Source of the DNA: Clostridia bacterium
GTDB taxonomy: Bacteria > Bacillota > Clostridia > Oscillospirales > CAG-272
Reading direction: 5' to 3'
NCBI GenBank assembly: GCA_017481595.1
Contig: JAFUOY010000039.1
Span: 1-64,000, forward strand
DNA: 64,000 nucleotides
Position numbers and translations under genes: made by a program. The notes under the pieces were generated by a model that had not been told where the DNA came from, searched no databases, and saw only the letters and a program-made list of their open reading frames with translations. Below are positions 45,197-54,782 of this stretch, piece after piece; position 1 is the first letter of the stretch, and every line of letters begins with the position of its first letter.

Positions 45197-45211
45197 TGTC
45201 CGCATCTTTTA

Positions 45212-46495
45212 TTATTTATTCAAAAGCTTTTTAACACTCACAAGCTTTACGCAGAGGGCGAAAAGCTCTGATGCCACAACGATCTCGTCGAGGGTGGGGA
45301 ATGAGGGAGCGATACGGATATTGGAGTCGCGAGGGTCCTTACCGTAGGGGAAGGTTGCGCCTGCGTCCGTCATTATCATACCTGCATCCTTACACATAGC
45401 CACAATTTCCTTAGCGCAACCGTCAAGGGCGTCAAAGGAGATAAAATAGCCGCCGTTAGGCTTTACCCAAGTACCGATGTCAAGACCGCCAAGCTCACGG
45501 CTGAGAATAGAATCAACCGCCTCAAACTTAGGACGCATAATTTCCGCGTGCTTCATCATATGAGCCATAACACCGTCCATATCCTTATAGAATCTGACGT
45601 GGCGAAGCTGATTTATCTTATCGTGACCGATGGTCTGTATCGTCATATGCTTTTTGATTTCCTTAATGTTGCCCGTGGATGCGGCTACAACGGAAATACC
45701 CGCCCCCGCAAAGGAAACCTTTGAGGTGGAGGCAAACTCGTATACCATATCCGCATTACCCGAAAGCTGACACTCGGAAATTATATCAAGGAGGGAATCC
45801 TGCTTATCCTCGTAAAGATGATGGATGCAGTACGCGTTGTCCCAATAGATTCTGAAATCCTGCGCCTTGGGCTTAAGTCTTGCAAAGCGGCGCACCGTTT
45901 CATCAGAGTAGGTATAGCCCTGAGGATTTGAATACATAGGAACGCACCATACGCCCTTTACGGCTTCGTCCTCGCTTACAATTCGTTCTATCATATCCAT
46001 ATCGGGGCCGTTTTCACTCATAGGAACGGTTATCATTTCGATACCGAAATGCTCTGTGATCTTAAAGTGTCTGTCATAGCCGGGGGCGGGACAAAGGAAT
46101 TTAACCTTGTCAAGCTTTGCCCAAGGGGTAGAGCCCATAACACCGTGAGTCATAGAACGGGCGATCATATCGTGCATAATGGTAAGGCTTGCATTACCGC
46201 AAACAATTACGTTCTCTGTGTGAACGCCAATCATATCGGCAAGAAGCTTCTTCGCCTCGTAAATACCGTCAAGTCCGCCGTAGTTACGGCAGTCTGTTCC
46301 GTCCTCCGCAGCCATAACGGACTTAGAATCAAGAACGTCCATCATAGGCATAGCAAGATCAAGCTGCTCACTACAGGGCTTTCCTCTCGCCATATTAAGC
46401 TTAAGACCCTTCGCCTTATATTCAAGGTATTTTGCCTCAAGCTCACTGTAAAGTGACTGAAGCTCTTCTTTATTTAGGTCTGTGTATTTCTTCAT
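45212..46495 (-). CDS. PLP-dependent aminotransferase (MocR-like aspartate aminotransferase)
   Basis: A 427-residue fold-type I aminotransferase. Words: KLNMARGKPCSEQLDL, CRNYGGLDG, the PLP-phosphate site CGNASLTIMHDM, YSNPQGYTYS, YWDNAYCIHHLY, and the PLP lysine in STSKVSFAGAG. It belongs to the group of aspartate aminotransferases annotated as MocR-like or class Ic without an HTH domain, making aspartate from oxaloacetate. It is 15 nt downstream of asnS in the same operon, so aspartate synthesis and asparagine charging are co-expressed. Confidence 0.88.
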   Translation of the reverse strand: MKKYTDLNKEELQSLYSELEAKYLEYKAKGLKLNMARGKPCSEQLDLAMPMMDVLDSKSVMAAEDGTDCRNYGGLDGIYEAKKLLADMIGVHTENVIVCGNASLTIMHDMIARSMTHGVMGSTPWAKLDKVKFLCPAPGYDRHFKITEHFGIEMITVPMSENGPDMDMIERIVSEDEAVKGVWCVPMYSNPQGYTYSDETVRRFARLKPKAQDFRIYWDNAYCIHHLYEDKQDSLLDIISECQLSGNADMVYEFASTSKVSFAGAGISVVAASTGNIKEIKKHMTIQTIGHDKINQLRHVRFYKDMDGVMAHMMKHAEIMRPKFEAVDSILSRELGGLDIGTWVKPNGGYFISFDALDGCAKEIVAMCKDAGMIMTDAGATFPYGKDPRDSNIRIAPSFPTLDEIVVASELFALCVKLVSVKKLLNK

Positions 46496-46510
46496 AAAAA
46501 TCTCCGCTGA

Positions 46511-47905
46511 TTAGAATTCGGCACTTCCTGTTGTTCTGGGATAGGACTCTACGTCTCTGATATTGGAAACGCCTGTGATATACATAATAAGTCTTTCAAA
46601 GCCAAGACCGAAGCCCGCGTGCTTTGTGCCGCCGTACTTACGAAGCTCAAGATACCACCAGTAATCCTCCTCCTTAAGGTGGAATTTCTCCATAGCCTTA
46701 AGAAGCATATCCATTCTCTCCTCACGCTGAGAGCCGCCAATAAGCTCACCAACGCCGGGTACGAGCATATCCATAGCCGCAACGGTCTTGCCATCGTCAT
46801 TAAGACGCATATAGAACGCCTTGATATCAGCGGGATAGTCGGTTACAAATACGGGCTTACCAAATACCTCCTCGGTAAGGTATCTTTCGTGCTCTGTCTG
46901 CATATCGATACCCCACTTAACGGGATAGTCAAATTTCTTGCCGCTCTTTTCAAGTATTTCAATAGCCTCGGTATAGGTTACGTGGCCGAACTTGTTTTCA
47001 ACGAGGTTTGTAAGGCGGGCGATAAGAGTGTTGTCAACAAACTTGTTGAAAAACTCGATCTCCGCAGCGCAGTTTTCCATAACGTACTTAACAACGTACT
47101 TGATCATATCCTCAGCTAAGGCCATATCGTCCTTAAGGTCTGCAAAGGCAATTTCGGGCTCCATCATCCAGAACTCAGCCGCGTGGCGCGCTGTGTTGGA
47201 CTTCTCTGCGCGGAAGGTGGGACCAAAGGTATATACGTTAGCAAAAGCCATAGCGTAGGTCTCCGCGCTGAGCTGACCTGAAACGGTAAGGTTTACACCC
47301 TTGCCAAAGAAATCCTGACTGAAGTCAACCTTGCCGTTTTCAAGCTTGGGAAGGTTATCCATATCAAGAGTGGTAACGCGGAACATTTCACCTGCGCCCT
47401 CACAGTCAGAGCCTGTGATTATCGGTGTGTGTACGTATACGAAGTTTCTTTCGTTAAAGAATTTGTGAATAGCAAATGCAGCAACGGAACGAACTCTGAA
47501 CACCGCGCTAAAAAGATTTGTTCTGGGTCTTAAGTGTGCGATAGTACGCAAAAACTCGGGGGAGTGTCTCTTTTTCTGCAAGGGATAGTCGGGAGTGGAC
47601 GTACCCTCGATCTCAATGGACTTAGCCTTGATCTCAAAGGGCTGCTTAGCCTCGGGAGTAAGCACGAGAGTACCTACAACAACAAGGGACGCGCCAACGT
47701 TCTGCTTTGCGATTTCTTTATAATTATCAAGGAATGCCTCCTCAAACACTACCTGAATGTTTGAAAAATAGCTTCCGTCATTAAGCTCAATAAAGCCGAA
47801 TGCATTGCTTGCGCGAAGAGTTCTTACCCATCCGCAAACGGTAATTTCCTTGTCGGCAAAAAGCTCAGGATTCTTAAAAACTTCCTTAACAGTAGTTCTT
47901 TCCAT
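46511..47905 (-). CDS. asnS: asparaginyl-tRNA synthetase
   Basis: A 464-residue class II synthetase. N-terminal OB-fold ([22 protein letters not shown]), motif 2 region ([21 protein letters not shown]) and motif 3 ([15 protein letters not shown]) with the catalytic Arg. AsnRS rather than AspRS is indicated by overall sequence and motif style. RBS AGAGGAA; first gene of the asnS-aminotransferase operon. No T-box leader is present. Confidence 0.95.
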   Translation of the reverse strand: MERTTVKEVFKNPELFADKEITVCGWVRTLRASNAFGFIELNDGSYFSNIQVVFEEAFLDNYKEIAKQNVGASLVVVGTLVLTPEAKQPFEIKAKSIEIEGTSTPDYPLQKKRHSPEFLRTIAHLRPRTNLFSAVFRVRSVAAFAIHKFFNERNFVYVHTPIITGSDCEGAGEMFRVTTLDMDNLPKLENGKVDFSQDFFGKGVNLTVSGQLSAETYAMAFANVYTFGPTFRAEKSNTARHAAEFWMMEPEIAFADLKDDMALAEDMIKYVVKYVMENCAAEIEFFNKFVDNTLIARLTNLVENKFGHVTYTEAIEILEKSGKKFDYPVKWGIDMQTEHERYLTEEVFGKPVFVTDYPADIKAFYMRLNDDGKTVAAMDMLVPGVGELIGGSQREERMDMLLKAMEKFHLKEEDYWWYLELRKYGGTKHAGFGLGFERLIMYITGVSNIRDVESYPRTTGSAEF

Positions 47906-47946
47906 TTTTGATTCCTCTTTTAAATAATAATAAAAATTTTCTATAT

Positions 47947-47975
47947 ATTATATCACCATATATTTGATTTTACAA
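47947..47975 (-). promoter_or_regulatory. promoter of asnS
   Basis: Minus strand TTGTAA (47970-47975), 17-nt spacer, TATAAT (47947-47952). Confidence 0.8.
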
Positions 47976-47994
47976 TAGGTTTTTCGCTTTTTTT

Positions 47995-50391
47995 CTATTT
48001 TTTCCAAAAATTCGTTATTTCACGCATAAGATCATTTGCGTTATTTAAGAATTTTATATGATGCCAGCTCTGGGGCATAAGCATTTTGTACTCCTCCGTG
48101 GCAAAACGGTCGTCAACCAGGACGCAAACTCCCTTGTCGCTTTCGCTTCTGATAACTCTGCCCGCCGCCTGAAGCACCTTGTTCATTCCGGGGTAGGTAT
48201 AGGCGTAGGCGTAGCCGTTTTCCCTTGTATTATCAAAGTATTCCTTGATGATATTAAGCTCCGAGGAGATGGTGGGTAAGCCAACGCCAACGATTATTGC
48301 GCCGATAAGACGCTCACCCTGTAGGTCAATGCCCTCGGAGAAGGAGCCGCCCATAACGCAAAATCCAATAAGGGTGCTTGATTCTCCCTCGCTAAAGGAG
48401 GATAAAAAGTCCTTCTTTGCCCTGTCCGTCATACTCTTTATCTGGGTGGTGACTCTTATCTTTGGGTACTTACTTTCAAATATCTCCTTTACGTCCGTCA
48501 TATAGGAGTAGGAGGGGAAATACACCATATAATTTCCCGCCTTACCCGCAACGGTGGCGCGGATGATATTGGCAACGGTAAGGGCGCTTTTATGTCGGTC
48601 GCCGTACCTTGTGCTTACGTTACTGATACCCAAAAGGCAGAAATTTCCGCTATCGTATGGGGATTTTAAGTCAAGAGTGGTACATCCGCTTGAGCCAAGC
48701 ACGTCGGAAAAATACTCAAGAGGGGTAAGAGTTGCGGAAAACATTACCGTTGAAATACCCTTGCGCATAAGCATATCAAGCATATAGGAGGGGTCAAGGC
48801 ACAGTAGCCTTAAGGTAACGTCATCGTTATGCGCCTCAAGGTACATCTTAAAGCGCTTATCGTATATCTCCCGTATCTTAAGCATCCTTTTTACCTCGAA
48901 GGTAAGGTCGGAAAGCTCCTCGTCAATTAAGTCGGAGGCAAACATACGGTCGCATATCTTTACAAGCTTATCAAAGCCTGCGGTTATATCCTCGGGCAAT
49001 TCGGCACTTACGTAGAAGCCGAAAACACCCTCCTCCGTCTCCGTTTTTTCCGTCATTGCAAGAGCGTGAAATTCATCAAATCTTGATAAAATATCGCCAC
49101 AGGCTCGGGTATATTTGGGATTTTTGGGATATTTGTTCTCTATTTTTAAAAAGTCGGAGCGCTTTAGGGTGCAGGAGTACATTTCCCTCGCTCTGTCGGG
49201 GAGGTTATGCGCCTCGTCAATTAAAAATACGTAATTTGCATCGGGGGCGCTGAAATACCGTCTGAAATAAACGGACAGATCAAAGAGGTAGTTATAGTCG
49301 CACACGATAAGCTCGCACCATTCGGAAAGCTCCAAGGAAAGCTCATAGGCGCAAACGGAATATTTGTATGCGGTTTTGTCAATGATATCCTTTGTGTAGG
49401 TTCTATGCTCCTTTAAAAGCTCTGAAAGGGCTTCGTTTACCCTGTCGTAATAGCCCCTTGCCCTTACGCACTTTGCGGCTTTACACTTATTTGAGGCTTT
49501 CTGATTCTGATTTGCGCAGCATTTTTCCTTTGAGGATATGTGGATGGAGCGCAGATCGGGTAAGGACGAGCGCATAATATCCACCGCGTTAAGCGCGGCG
49601 TAGGCGGTAGTCGCCTTGCCCGTAAAATAGAATATCTTGTCAACGTAGCCGTTGCCCATAGCCTTAAGGGAGGGATAAAGGGACGCTATTGTCTTGCCCG
49701 TGCCCGTAGGCGCCTGCACGATAAGGCGCTTATGACTGCAGATGGCTCTGTACGCCTCCTGTATAAACTCCTTCTGGGATTCTCTCGGGCCGCCCTCAAA
49801 GGGGAATCTTAATTTTTTAAGCTGGGGTAAGCACTTATTGTATCTGTCGGCAATAACCCTTGCAAAGGGAGAAAATTTATCCGTTATTGCGTTAAAATAG
49901 GATTCTGCGCTATGCCTTGAGATGCTCTCACGGTAGAGGCGCTCCTCCTCGTTGTCACCGTAAAACGCGACACACCCCTCCACATTTTCTCCTCCGAGGC
50001 GCTTCATAACTATGTAGGCGGCGCAGATTACGGACGCCATTGATACCTCCGCCTCGCCGTTATCCACGTCCTCTACAGGATAGGTAACGTAGTGGGTTTG
50101 GGACACGGAATATCCTCCGTCCTCCCTCATATTTACGTTTTCGGGATAGGTGTACACCGTAAGGGTAACTCCCTCGCACAGGGTGGAAAACTCGTAGGCG
50201 TCCGCAAGGCTTGGCTTCTTACTATTGAAGCTGTGACTTGCAATACATCCCCCCACCTTATTACCGTTTGCGCGGTAGGAATCCATATCTCCCCCACGAA
50301 GCACATATGCGCAAAGCTCATACGCGCTGATATAAAGATTGTTTGTGCTTTTGTCGAAATACAAGCCTTGCTCATCTCCTTCCCATATCAA
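47995..50391 (-). CDS. XPD/DinG-type Fe-S DNA helicase
   Basis: A 798-residue superfamily 2 helicase. Walker A QAPTGTGKT near residue 227, an Fe-S-type cysteine set (EKCCANQNQKASNKCKAAKC, near 285-310), DEAH-type box VFLIDEAHNLPDRA near 390, and motif VI QAAGRVIRSESD near the end. The N-terminal about 180 residues hold a domain common in clostridial members. It unwinds DNA 5'-3' in repair. The listed start is TTG 50391, without a good RBS; a later in-frame TTG at 50364 follows AAGGAG by 11 nt and could be the real start. Confidence 0.88.
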   Translation of the reverse strand: MIWEGDEQGLYFDKSTNNLYISAYELCAYVLRGGDMDSYRANGNKVGGCIASHSFNSKKPSLADAYEFSTLCEGVTLTVYTYPENVNMREDGGYSVSQTHYVTYPVEDVDNGEAEVSMASVICAAYIVMKRLGGENVEGCVAFYGDNEEERLYRESISRHSAESYFNAITDKFSPFARVIADRYNKCLPQLKKLRFPFEGGPRESQKEFIQEAYRAICSHKRLIVQAPTGTGKTIASLYPSLKAMGNGYVDKIFYFTGKATTAYAALNAVDIMRSSLPDLRSIHISSKEKCCANQNQKASNKCKAAKCVRARGYYDRVNEALSELLKEHRTYTKDIIDKTAYKYSVCAYELSLELSEWCELIVCDYNYLFDLSVYFRRYFSAPDANYVFLIDEAHNLPDRAREMYSCTLKRSDFLKIENKYPKNPKYTRACGDILSRFDEFHALAMTEKTETEEGVFGFYVSAELPEDITAGFDKLVKICDRMFASDLIDEELSDLTFEVKRMLKIREIYDKRFKMYLEAHNDDVTLRLLCLDPSYMLDMLMRKGISTVMFSATLTPLEYFSDVLGSSGCTTLDLKSPYDSGNFCLLGISNVSTRYGDRHKSALTVANIIRATVAGKAGNYMVYFPSYSYMTDVKEIFESKYPKIRVTTQIKSMTDRAKKDFLSSFSEGESSTLIGFCVMGGSFSEGIDLQGERLIGAIIVGVGLPTISSELNIIKEYFDNTRENGYAYAYTYPGMNKVLQAAGRVIRSESDKGVCVLVDDRFATEEYKMLMPQSWHHIKFLNNANDLMREITNFWKK

Positions 50392-50397
50392 ATTATG

Positions 50398-50426
50398 TTG
50401 ACATACGGTATTTTTTGTAGTATAAT
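50398..50426 (+). promoter_or_regulatory. promoter of the zinc-ribbon protein gene
   Basis: TTGACA (50398-50403), 17-nt spacer, TATAAT (50421-50426), in the 65-bp gap between divergent genes. Confidence 0.85.
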
Positions 50427-50456
50427 CCTATTAGTATATTTTGTGAGGTTAAATTT

Positions 50457-51092
50457 ATGATACTTAATCAAAAGGAAACCACCCTTGCATACAGATGCCC
50501 CGCCTGCGGAGGCGTGGTAACGAGTGTTGTGGGCGCATTTTCCTTAAGCGGAAAGCTTTTTCGTCTGAAGTGCAGCTGCGGCGGCAGCCATATGACCGTT
50601 GAAAAAACAAATGACGGTAAAATGCGTCTTATAGTGCCCTGTATGGTATGCGCAACAGACCACTCTTATATTATATCAAATGAAGTCTTTTTTGACAATG
50701 ATATTTTCGTAATTGGTTGCTCAATGTCGGGAATTGATATCTGCTTTATCGGTAAGGAAAGGTTTGTTGAGGATGCTATTCTCCGCTCCAATGAGGAAAT
50801 TATTGAAATGGTTGGCGGAGGAGATCTTGAATCCATTAAGAATATGGAAAAGGATCGCTCTACCCTCAGTGACCCTCAGATACTCGACATTGTAAAATTT
50901 GTTATAAATGACCTTGCCGAGGAGGAAAAGATTTTCTGTAATTGTACCGACAAGGGCGATTTCATATGCGATATATATGATGAGCACGTAACGGTGCGTT
51001 GCAGTAAGTGCGGATGCAAAAAGGACATCCCCACAAACAGCGTTATCTCCGCCCACGCCTTTCTTGACGCAACGGAGCTTCGCTTGGAATAA
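50457..51092 (+). CDS. zinc-ribbon protein of unknown function
   Basis: A 211-residue cytoplasmic protein with three Cys pairs: YRCPACGG near residue 14, LKCSCGG near 40 and VRCSKCGCKK near 184. Between them is an acidic helical region (RSNEEIIEMVGGGDLESIKN). The first and last Cys sets could bind zinc. I do not recognise a named family. RBS GAGG is 8 nt before the ATG. Divergent from the XPD-type helicase and monocistronic. Confidence 0.75.
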   Translation: MILNQKETTLAYRCPACGGVVTSVVGAFSLSGKLFRLKCSCGGSHMTVEKTNDGKMRLIVPCMVCATDHSYIISNEVFFDNDIFVIGCSMSGIDICFIGKERFVEDAILRSNEEIIEMVGGGDLESIKNMEKDRSTLSDPQILDIVKFVINDLAEEEKIFCNCTDKGDFICDIYDEHVTVRCSKCGCKKDIPTNSVISAHAFLDATELRLE

Positions 51093-51106
51093 AATACAAA
51101 AGTAAT

Positions 51107-51135
51107 TTGTATCAAAAGGTCGAATAAAGCATAAT
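51107..51135 (+). promoter_or_regulatory. candidate promoter of the small Cys-rich peptide
   Basis: TTGTAT (51107-51112), 17-nt spacer, CATAAT (51130-51135); weak match. Confidence 0.35.
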
Positions 51136-51183
51136 ATTGTAGTAGAGAGAAACATCTCTCAATTCTTCAAGGTAGGTAACACT

Positions 51184-51276
51184 ATGAATAACAATTGTTT
51201 ATGCGGACTTTTCGATAACGAGATCATATGGATAATAGTTCTTGCAGCTATTGTTCTTTGTTGCTGCTGCAACTGA
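51184..51276 (+). CDS. 30-residue hydrophobic Cys-rich peptide
   Basis: Reads MNNNCLCGLFDNEII then a hydrophobic stretch and CCCCN. It has six Cys in 30 residues, one short membrane-like helix (about 14-25), RBS AGGTAGG, and a strong terminator after it. The look recalls tiny hydrophobic proteins in other Firmicutes, such as the YjcZ sporulation family, but no homology can be claimed. Start, RBS and terminator together support a real gene. Confidence 0.6.
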   Translation: MNNNCLCGLFDNEIIWIIVLAAIVLCCCCN

Positions 51277-51318
51277 TTACGATCCTTCGTAATCATTGCA
51301 AACAATAACCTGATAATC

Positions 51319-51352
51319 AGAGATTTACGCGCCCGCGCGTAAATCTCTTTTT
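51319..51352 (+). terminator. terminator of the small Cys-rich peptide gene
   Basis: A 13-bp perfect GC-centred hairpin (51319-51331 with 51336-51348) followed by T run. Confidence 0.9.
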
Positions 51353-51370
51353 GGTTTGTTAAATTTCAGA

Positions 51371-51396
51371 CGGACGACCAATGGTCGCCCCTACGA
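51371..51396. repeat. REP unit, copy 2
   Basis: CGGACGACCAATGGTCGCCC plus CTAC, identical in core to the units at 45133 and within the transposase gene, followed by ATTCTGCA-type repeats to 51453. Confidence 0.85.
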
Positions 51397-51407
51397 AATA
51401 ATTTTGT

Positions 51408-51456
51408 ATTCTGCACTCCTAATTCTGCATTCTGCATTCTGCACTCTGCATTTATA
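51408..51456. repeat. ATTCTGCA/ACTCTGCA repeats
   Basis: Five imperfect 8-10-bp words of the type ATTCTGCA in tandem. The same words flank the four-helix-bundle cassette at 40206-40714 and occur at 56111. Confidence 0.75.
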
Positions 51457-51490
51457 AAAGTCGCCCACAAGATCGGTCTTGTGGGCGGAT
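51456..51490 (-). terminator. terminator of the HI0933-cmk-plsC-ispH/S1 operon
   Basis: Minus strand CGCCCACAAGA ... TCTTGTGGGCG (11 bp, 4-nt loop) with ACTTTTAT after it; begins just past the stop codon. Confidence 0.9.
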
Positions 51491-51494
51491 TTTA

Positions 51495-53486
51495 TTATTC
51501 AGCGTCAGCTACTTCCTCAGCTGCCTCTTCCTCTGTGGGAAGGAGGGCTCTCATAGAAAGGCTAACCTTATGGTTTTCGTCATCAATACCAACGATCTTA
51601 GCCTCTACCTTATCGCCAACCTTAAGTACGTTAGCAACAGAGTCGATCTTCTTATCTGCGATCTGGCTGATGTGGATAAGGCCGTCAACACCGGGAACGA
51701 TCTCTGCAAATGCGCCGAACGTTGTAACGCCAACGATCTTAACCTCGCAAACGTCCTCCTCTGCGTATGTGGACTTAAAGATGTTCCAAGGATTCATTTC
51801 ATCTGTCTTGTAGCCGAGAGAAACCTTCTTTGCTTCCTTATCAAAGGACTTAACGAATACCTTGATAACGTCGCCAACCTTAACAACCTCGTTAGGATGC
51901 TTGATTCTTCTCCAGGAAAGCTCTGTGATATGTACAAGTCCGTCTACTCCGCCGATATCAACGAACGCGCCGTAGGATGTAAGGCTCTTAACGGGACCCT
52001 CAAATACCATACCCTCTTCAATGGAAGCCCAGAATGCTTCAAGAGCTGCCTTTCTTTCTTCTCTCAATACAACCTTGATAGAACCGATAGCCTTCTTTCT
52101 GCCATCCTTGATCTCAACGATCTTCATTTTCTGTACTGTGCCTGCAAGCTTGGAAAGATCCTCGTCCTTAGCAAGTCCTGTCATAGATGCGGGAACAAAT
52201 ACCTCAGCGCCGTCAACAACAGCTACAACGCCGCCCTTAACAGCCTTAACGATCTTTGCTTCAACTACTGTCTGGTCGTTAGCGTATGCTACGATCTTTT
52301 CCCAGTTCTTAACGTCATCAATAGCCTTCTTGGAAAGTGTGATGATACCGTCTACGTCGCTGGTAGCTTCAACCTTAGCTTCAACCTCATCGCCGATAGC
52401 GAATACGTCTGTAAGCTTCTGTGCGTTGTCAATGTTCATATTATCTCTGGTAATAACACCAGTGGACTTAGCACCAAGATCAAGTCTGATTTCTGTTTCA
52501 GAAATAGACATTACTGTACCCTTAACCGTTGCTCCTTTATATATTTTTACTCTTTCTGCTTCTGCCTCTGCAAGTAACTCTGCAAAGTTTTCTACGATGT
52601 TGCTCATAGATTCTTTTACCTCCTGTATTAAACTGTCCGGGGTCGATGCGCCGGCAGTTATTCCTATGTTGTATGAATTACCGATTTTGTCAAACGGAAT
52701 ATCATCTTTAGTTTGTATCCAAAACGTATTTGGACATAAGCTGTGACAAATGTGATACAGCTTAGCGGTGTTTGAGCTGTCCTTGCCGCCGATGACCAGC
52801 ATTGCGTCAACGCGGGCGCAAAGCTCCTCTGCTTCAGTCTGCCTTTTTTCAGTCACACTACATATTGTATCAAATATTTTTGCATTTGTACAGTATTTTT
52901 TGAGAATTTCTTGACTTTTTTTCCATTCTTTTAAATTTTGTGTGGTTTGCGCTGCCATAACTACCTGCTTTTTGTCCGAAAAATCGGTTTTCAAGTAATT
53001 TTCAAGCTCCGCCCCACTGCCAAAAACATAATTCTCGCCTGATGCGTGGCTTATAATGGACCTTACCTCGGGGTGATCTTTCTGTCCTATAAGGATAAAG
53101 ACCTTACCATCGCCCGAGTTTTCCGCAGCGATCTTTATTATCTTTTTTACGTAGGAGCAGGCGCAGTCCACCACCTTGAAGCGCGGACATTTTTCACTAA
53201 GGCTATAAAGATAGGTGTAAAGCTCCCTCTCCACACCGTGGGTACGGAGTATCAGGGTAACGTTAAAGCCGCTTTCCGCCTTTTCATAAAGAGACGGTAT
53301 TTCCTCCTTGCCAACGGAGATAACCCCTCTTCCCGCTAAGGATGAATTATATACCTCGTTATGTATAAGCTCACCAAAGGTGCGAATTATATCCTTTTCG
53401 CCCTTTTCACAAATAAGATTTTCCACAAGGTCCGTGGCGCGGCGAACCCCAAAGCAAAAGCCTGCATTTTCAGATACGGTTACCAT
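51495..53486 (-). CDS. ispH: bifunctional IspH reductase / ribosomal protein S1
   Basis: A 663-residue fusion. Residues 1-about 285: 4-hydroxy-3-methylbut-2-enyl diphosphate reductase of the MEP isoprenoid pathway, with [4Fe-4S] cysteines in GFCFGVRR (C11), VDCACSYV and DTICSVTEK, and RTHGVE. Residues about 300-650: four S1 RNA-binding repeats (e.g. GAFVDIGGVDGLVHITELSW), followed by an acidic tail. The fusion is known in Clostridia. ATG 53486 follows GGAG; upstream in-frame codons lack an RBS. Overlaps the plsC stop by 7 nt. Last gene of the operon. Confidence 0.95.
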   Translation of the reverse strand: MVTVSENAGFCFGVRRATDLVENLICEKGEKDIIRTFGELIHNEVYNSSLAGRGVISVGKEEIPSLYEKAESGFNVTLILRTHGVERELYTYLYSLSEKCPRFKVVDCACSYVKKIIKIAAENSGDGKVFILIGQKDHPEVRSIISHASGENYVFGSGAELENYLKTDFSDKKQVVMAAQTTQNLKEWKKSQEILKKYCTNAKIFDTICSVTEKRQTEAEELCARVDAMLVIGGKDSSNTAKLYHICHSLCPNTFWIQTKDDIPFDKIGNSYNIGITAGASTPDSLIQEVKESMSNIVENFAELLAEAEAERVKIYKGATVKGTVMSISETEIRLDLGAKSTGVITRDNMNIDNAQKLTDVFAIGDEVEAKVEATSDVDGIITLSKKAIDDVKNWEKIVAYANDQTVVEAKIVKAVKGGVVAVVDGAEVFVPASMTGLAKDEDLSKLAGTVQKMKIVEIKDGRKKAIGSIKVVLREERKAALEAFWASIEEGMVFEGPVKSLTSYGAFVDIGGVDGLVHITELSWRRIKHPNEVVKVGDVIKVFVKSFDKEAKKVSLGYKTDEMNPWNIFKSTYAEEDVCEVKIVGVTTFGAFAEIVPGVDGLIHISQIADKKIDSVANVLKVGDKVEAKIVGIDDENHKVSLSMRALLPTEEEAAEEVADAE

Positions 53487-54097
53487 TTTATCTCCGTATT
53501 CTCCCCAAGGTCGCATATCTTATCGAATGCGTAGTGGGAAATGCGCTTGTACTTTTCCTTGCCCGTTTCACTAAACTCAAGCTCCTCGGGCGGGATATAA
53601 TCGCCGATTATAACTCTCGTTTTGCGAAACAGCTTAAGCTTACCCTTTTTGGTCTTTATAAATACGGGCACGATACCGACGCCCGCGCGGGATGCGATCA
53701 TACCGATGCCGTCCTTTATCTCCGTTTCCCTTGGGTTAACGTAGGGGCATCTTGTACCCTGGGGGAAAATGCCTACTCTTTCACCGTTTTTAAGAATATC
53801 AATGGTCTTCTTTATAGCGCCAACGTCACCGCTTTTACGGTCAACGGGAAATGCGCCCATTGACTTAACGAACCAGCCAAGGATGGGCACGGGAAACACC
53901 TCTTTTTTCGCCATAAAGCGGATCTGTCCCTTAAATGCGATAACCATAGCCACCACGTCCATAAGGCTGGTATGATTTGCGCAAACGATATAGGGCTTAT
54001 CCATAACCTCTTTTTCGGGGTTGACTGCCTTAACTCTGTAAAGTATCTTAAAAAGCCCCCCAAAAAAGCTTTTTATAAATCTGTAAAACTTATTCAT
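53480..54097 (-). CDS. plsC: 1-acyl-sn-glycerol-3-phosphate acyltransferase
   Basis: A 205-residue membrane-associated acyltransferase making phosphatidic acid. Catalytic block CANHTSLMDVV (H-x4-D), FMAKKEVF, GAFPVDRKSG and FPQGTRCP are in the family order. N-terminal amphipathic/hydrophobic helix. Start overlaps the cmk stop in an ATGA arrangement. Confidence 0.93.
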   Translation of the reverse strand: MNKFYRFIKSFFGGLFKILYRVKAVNPEKEVMDKPYIVCANHTSLMDVVAMVIAFKGQIRFMAKKEVFPVPILGWFVKSMGAFPVDRKSGDVGAIKKTIDILKNGERVGIFPQGTRCPYVNPRETEIKDGIGMIASRAGVGIVPVFIKTKKGKLKLFRKTRVIIGDYIPPEELEFSETGKEKYKRISHYAFDKICDLGENTEIKW

Positions 54098-54774
54098 TTT
54101 ATATCCTCAGCGCCTACCTTTGAGAAAATAATCTCAAGGGCTTTGTTTACCGTACCCTCAATATCAAGGTCGGAGTTGTCAAGGAATATTGCATCCTCCG
54201 CAGGGATAGCGGGAGCAACCGCTCTTGTGGAGTCGTTTTTATCTCTTTCGATAATATCTGCAAGCACACCCTCGTAGGTGCAGCCCTCACCCTTTTCTAT
54301 AAGCTCAAGGTATCTTCTCTTGGCTCTTGCCTCGGGGGATGCGATCATAAATATCTTTACCTCGGCATCGGGCAAAATAACCGTACCGATATCGCGGCCG
54401 TCCATAATAACGCTGTTTTTGTGGGCGATATCTCTCTGGGTGTCAAGCAAGAAGGCTCTTACCTCGGGAATTGCGGAAACGGCGGAGGCGTACATAGCGA
54501 TCTCTCCCGTTCTTATAAGTCCGCTTACGTCCTCTCCGTTAAGAATAACGGACTGAACTCCCTCCTTGAACTGAAGAGAAAGCTCAATATTCTTAAGCTG
54601 GGAGATGATGGATTCCTTATCAGATTTATCAATGCCGAGTCGCTTTATAAAAAGACCGATGGAACGGTAAAGCGCGCCCGTATCTACGTAAACTATGGAA
54701 AGGCGCTTTGCTACCGCCTTGGCAACTGTGCTTTTTCCTGCTCCGCTTGGTCCGTCAAGGGCTATTTTTATCAT
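54094..54774 (-). CDS. cmk: cytidylate kinase
   Basis: A 226-residue nucleoside monophosphate kinase phosphorylating CMP/dCMP. P-loop DGPSGAGKST at residues 7-16, YVDTGALYR, and DGRDIGTVILPDAEVKIFM. I chose ATG 54774 because GGAG lies 5 nt upstream. It is 8 nt after the flavoprotein gene and overlaps plsC. Confidence 0.95.
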   Translation of the reverse strand: MIKIALDGPSGAGKSTVAKAVAKRLSIVYVDTGALYRSIGLFIKRLGIDKSDKESIISQLKNIELSLQFKEGVQSVILNGEDVSGLIRTGEIAMYASAVSAIPEVRAFLLDTQRDIAHKNSVIMDGRDIGTVILPDAEVKIFMIASPEARAKRRYLELIEKGEGCTYEGVLADIIERDKNDSTRAVAPAIPAEDAIFLDNSDLDIEGTVNKALEIIFSKVGAEDIK

Positions 54775-54782
54775 AATATCTC

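Noticed and set aside
51495..53486. IspH-S1 fusion as a new system
   Set aside because: This fusion is an established arrangement in Clostridia.
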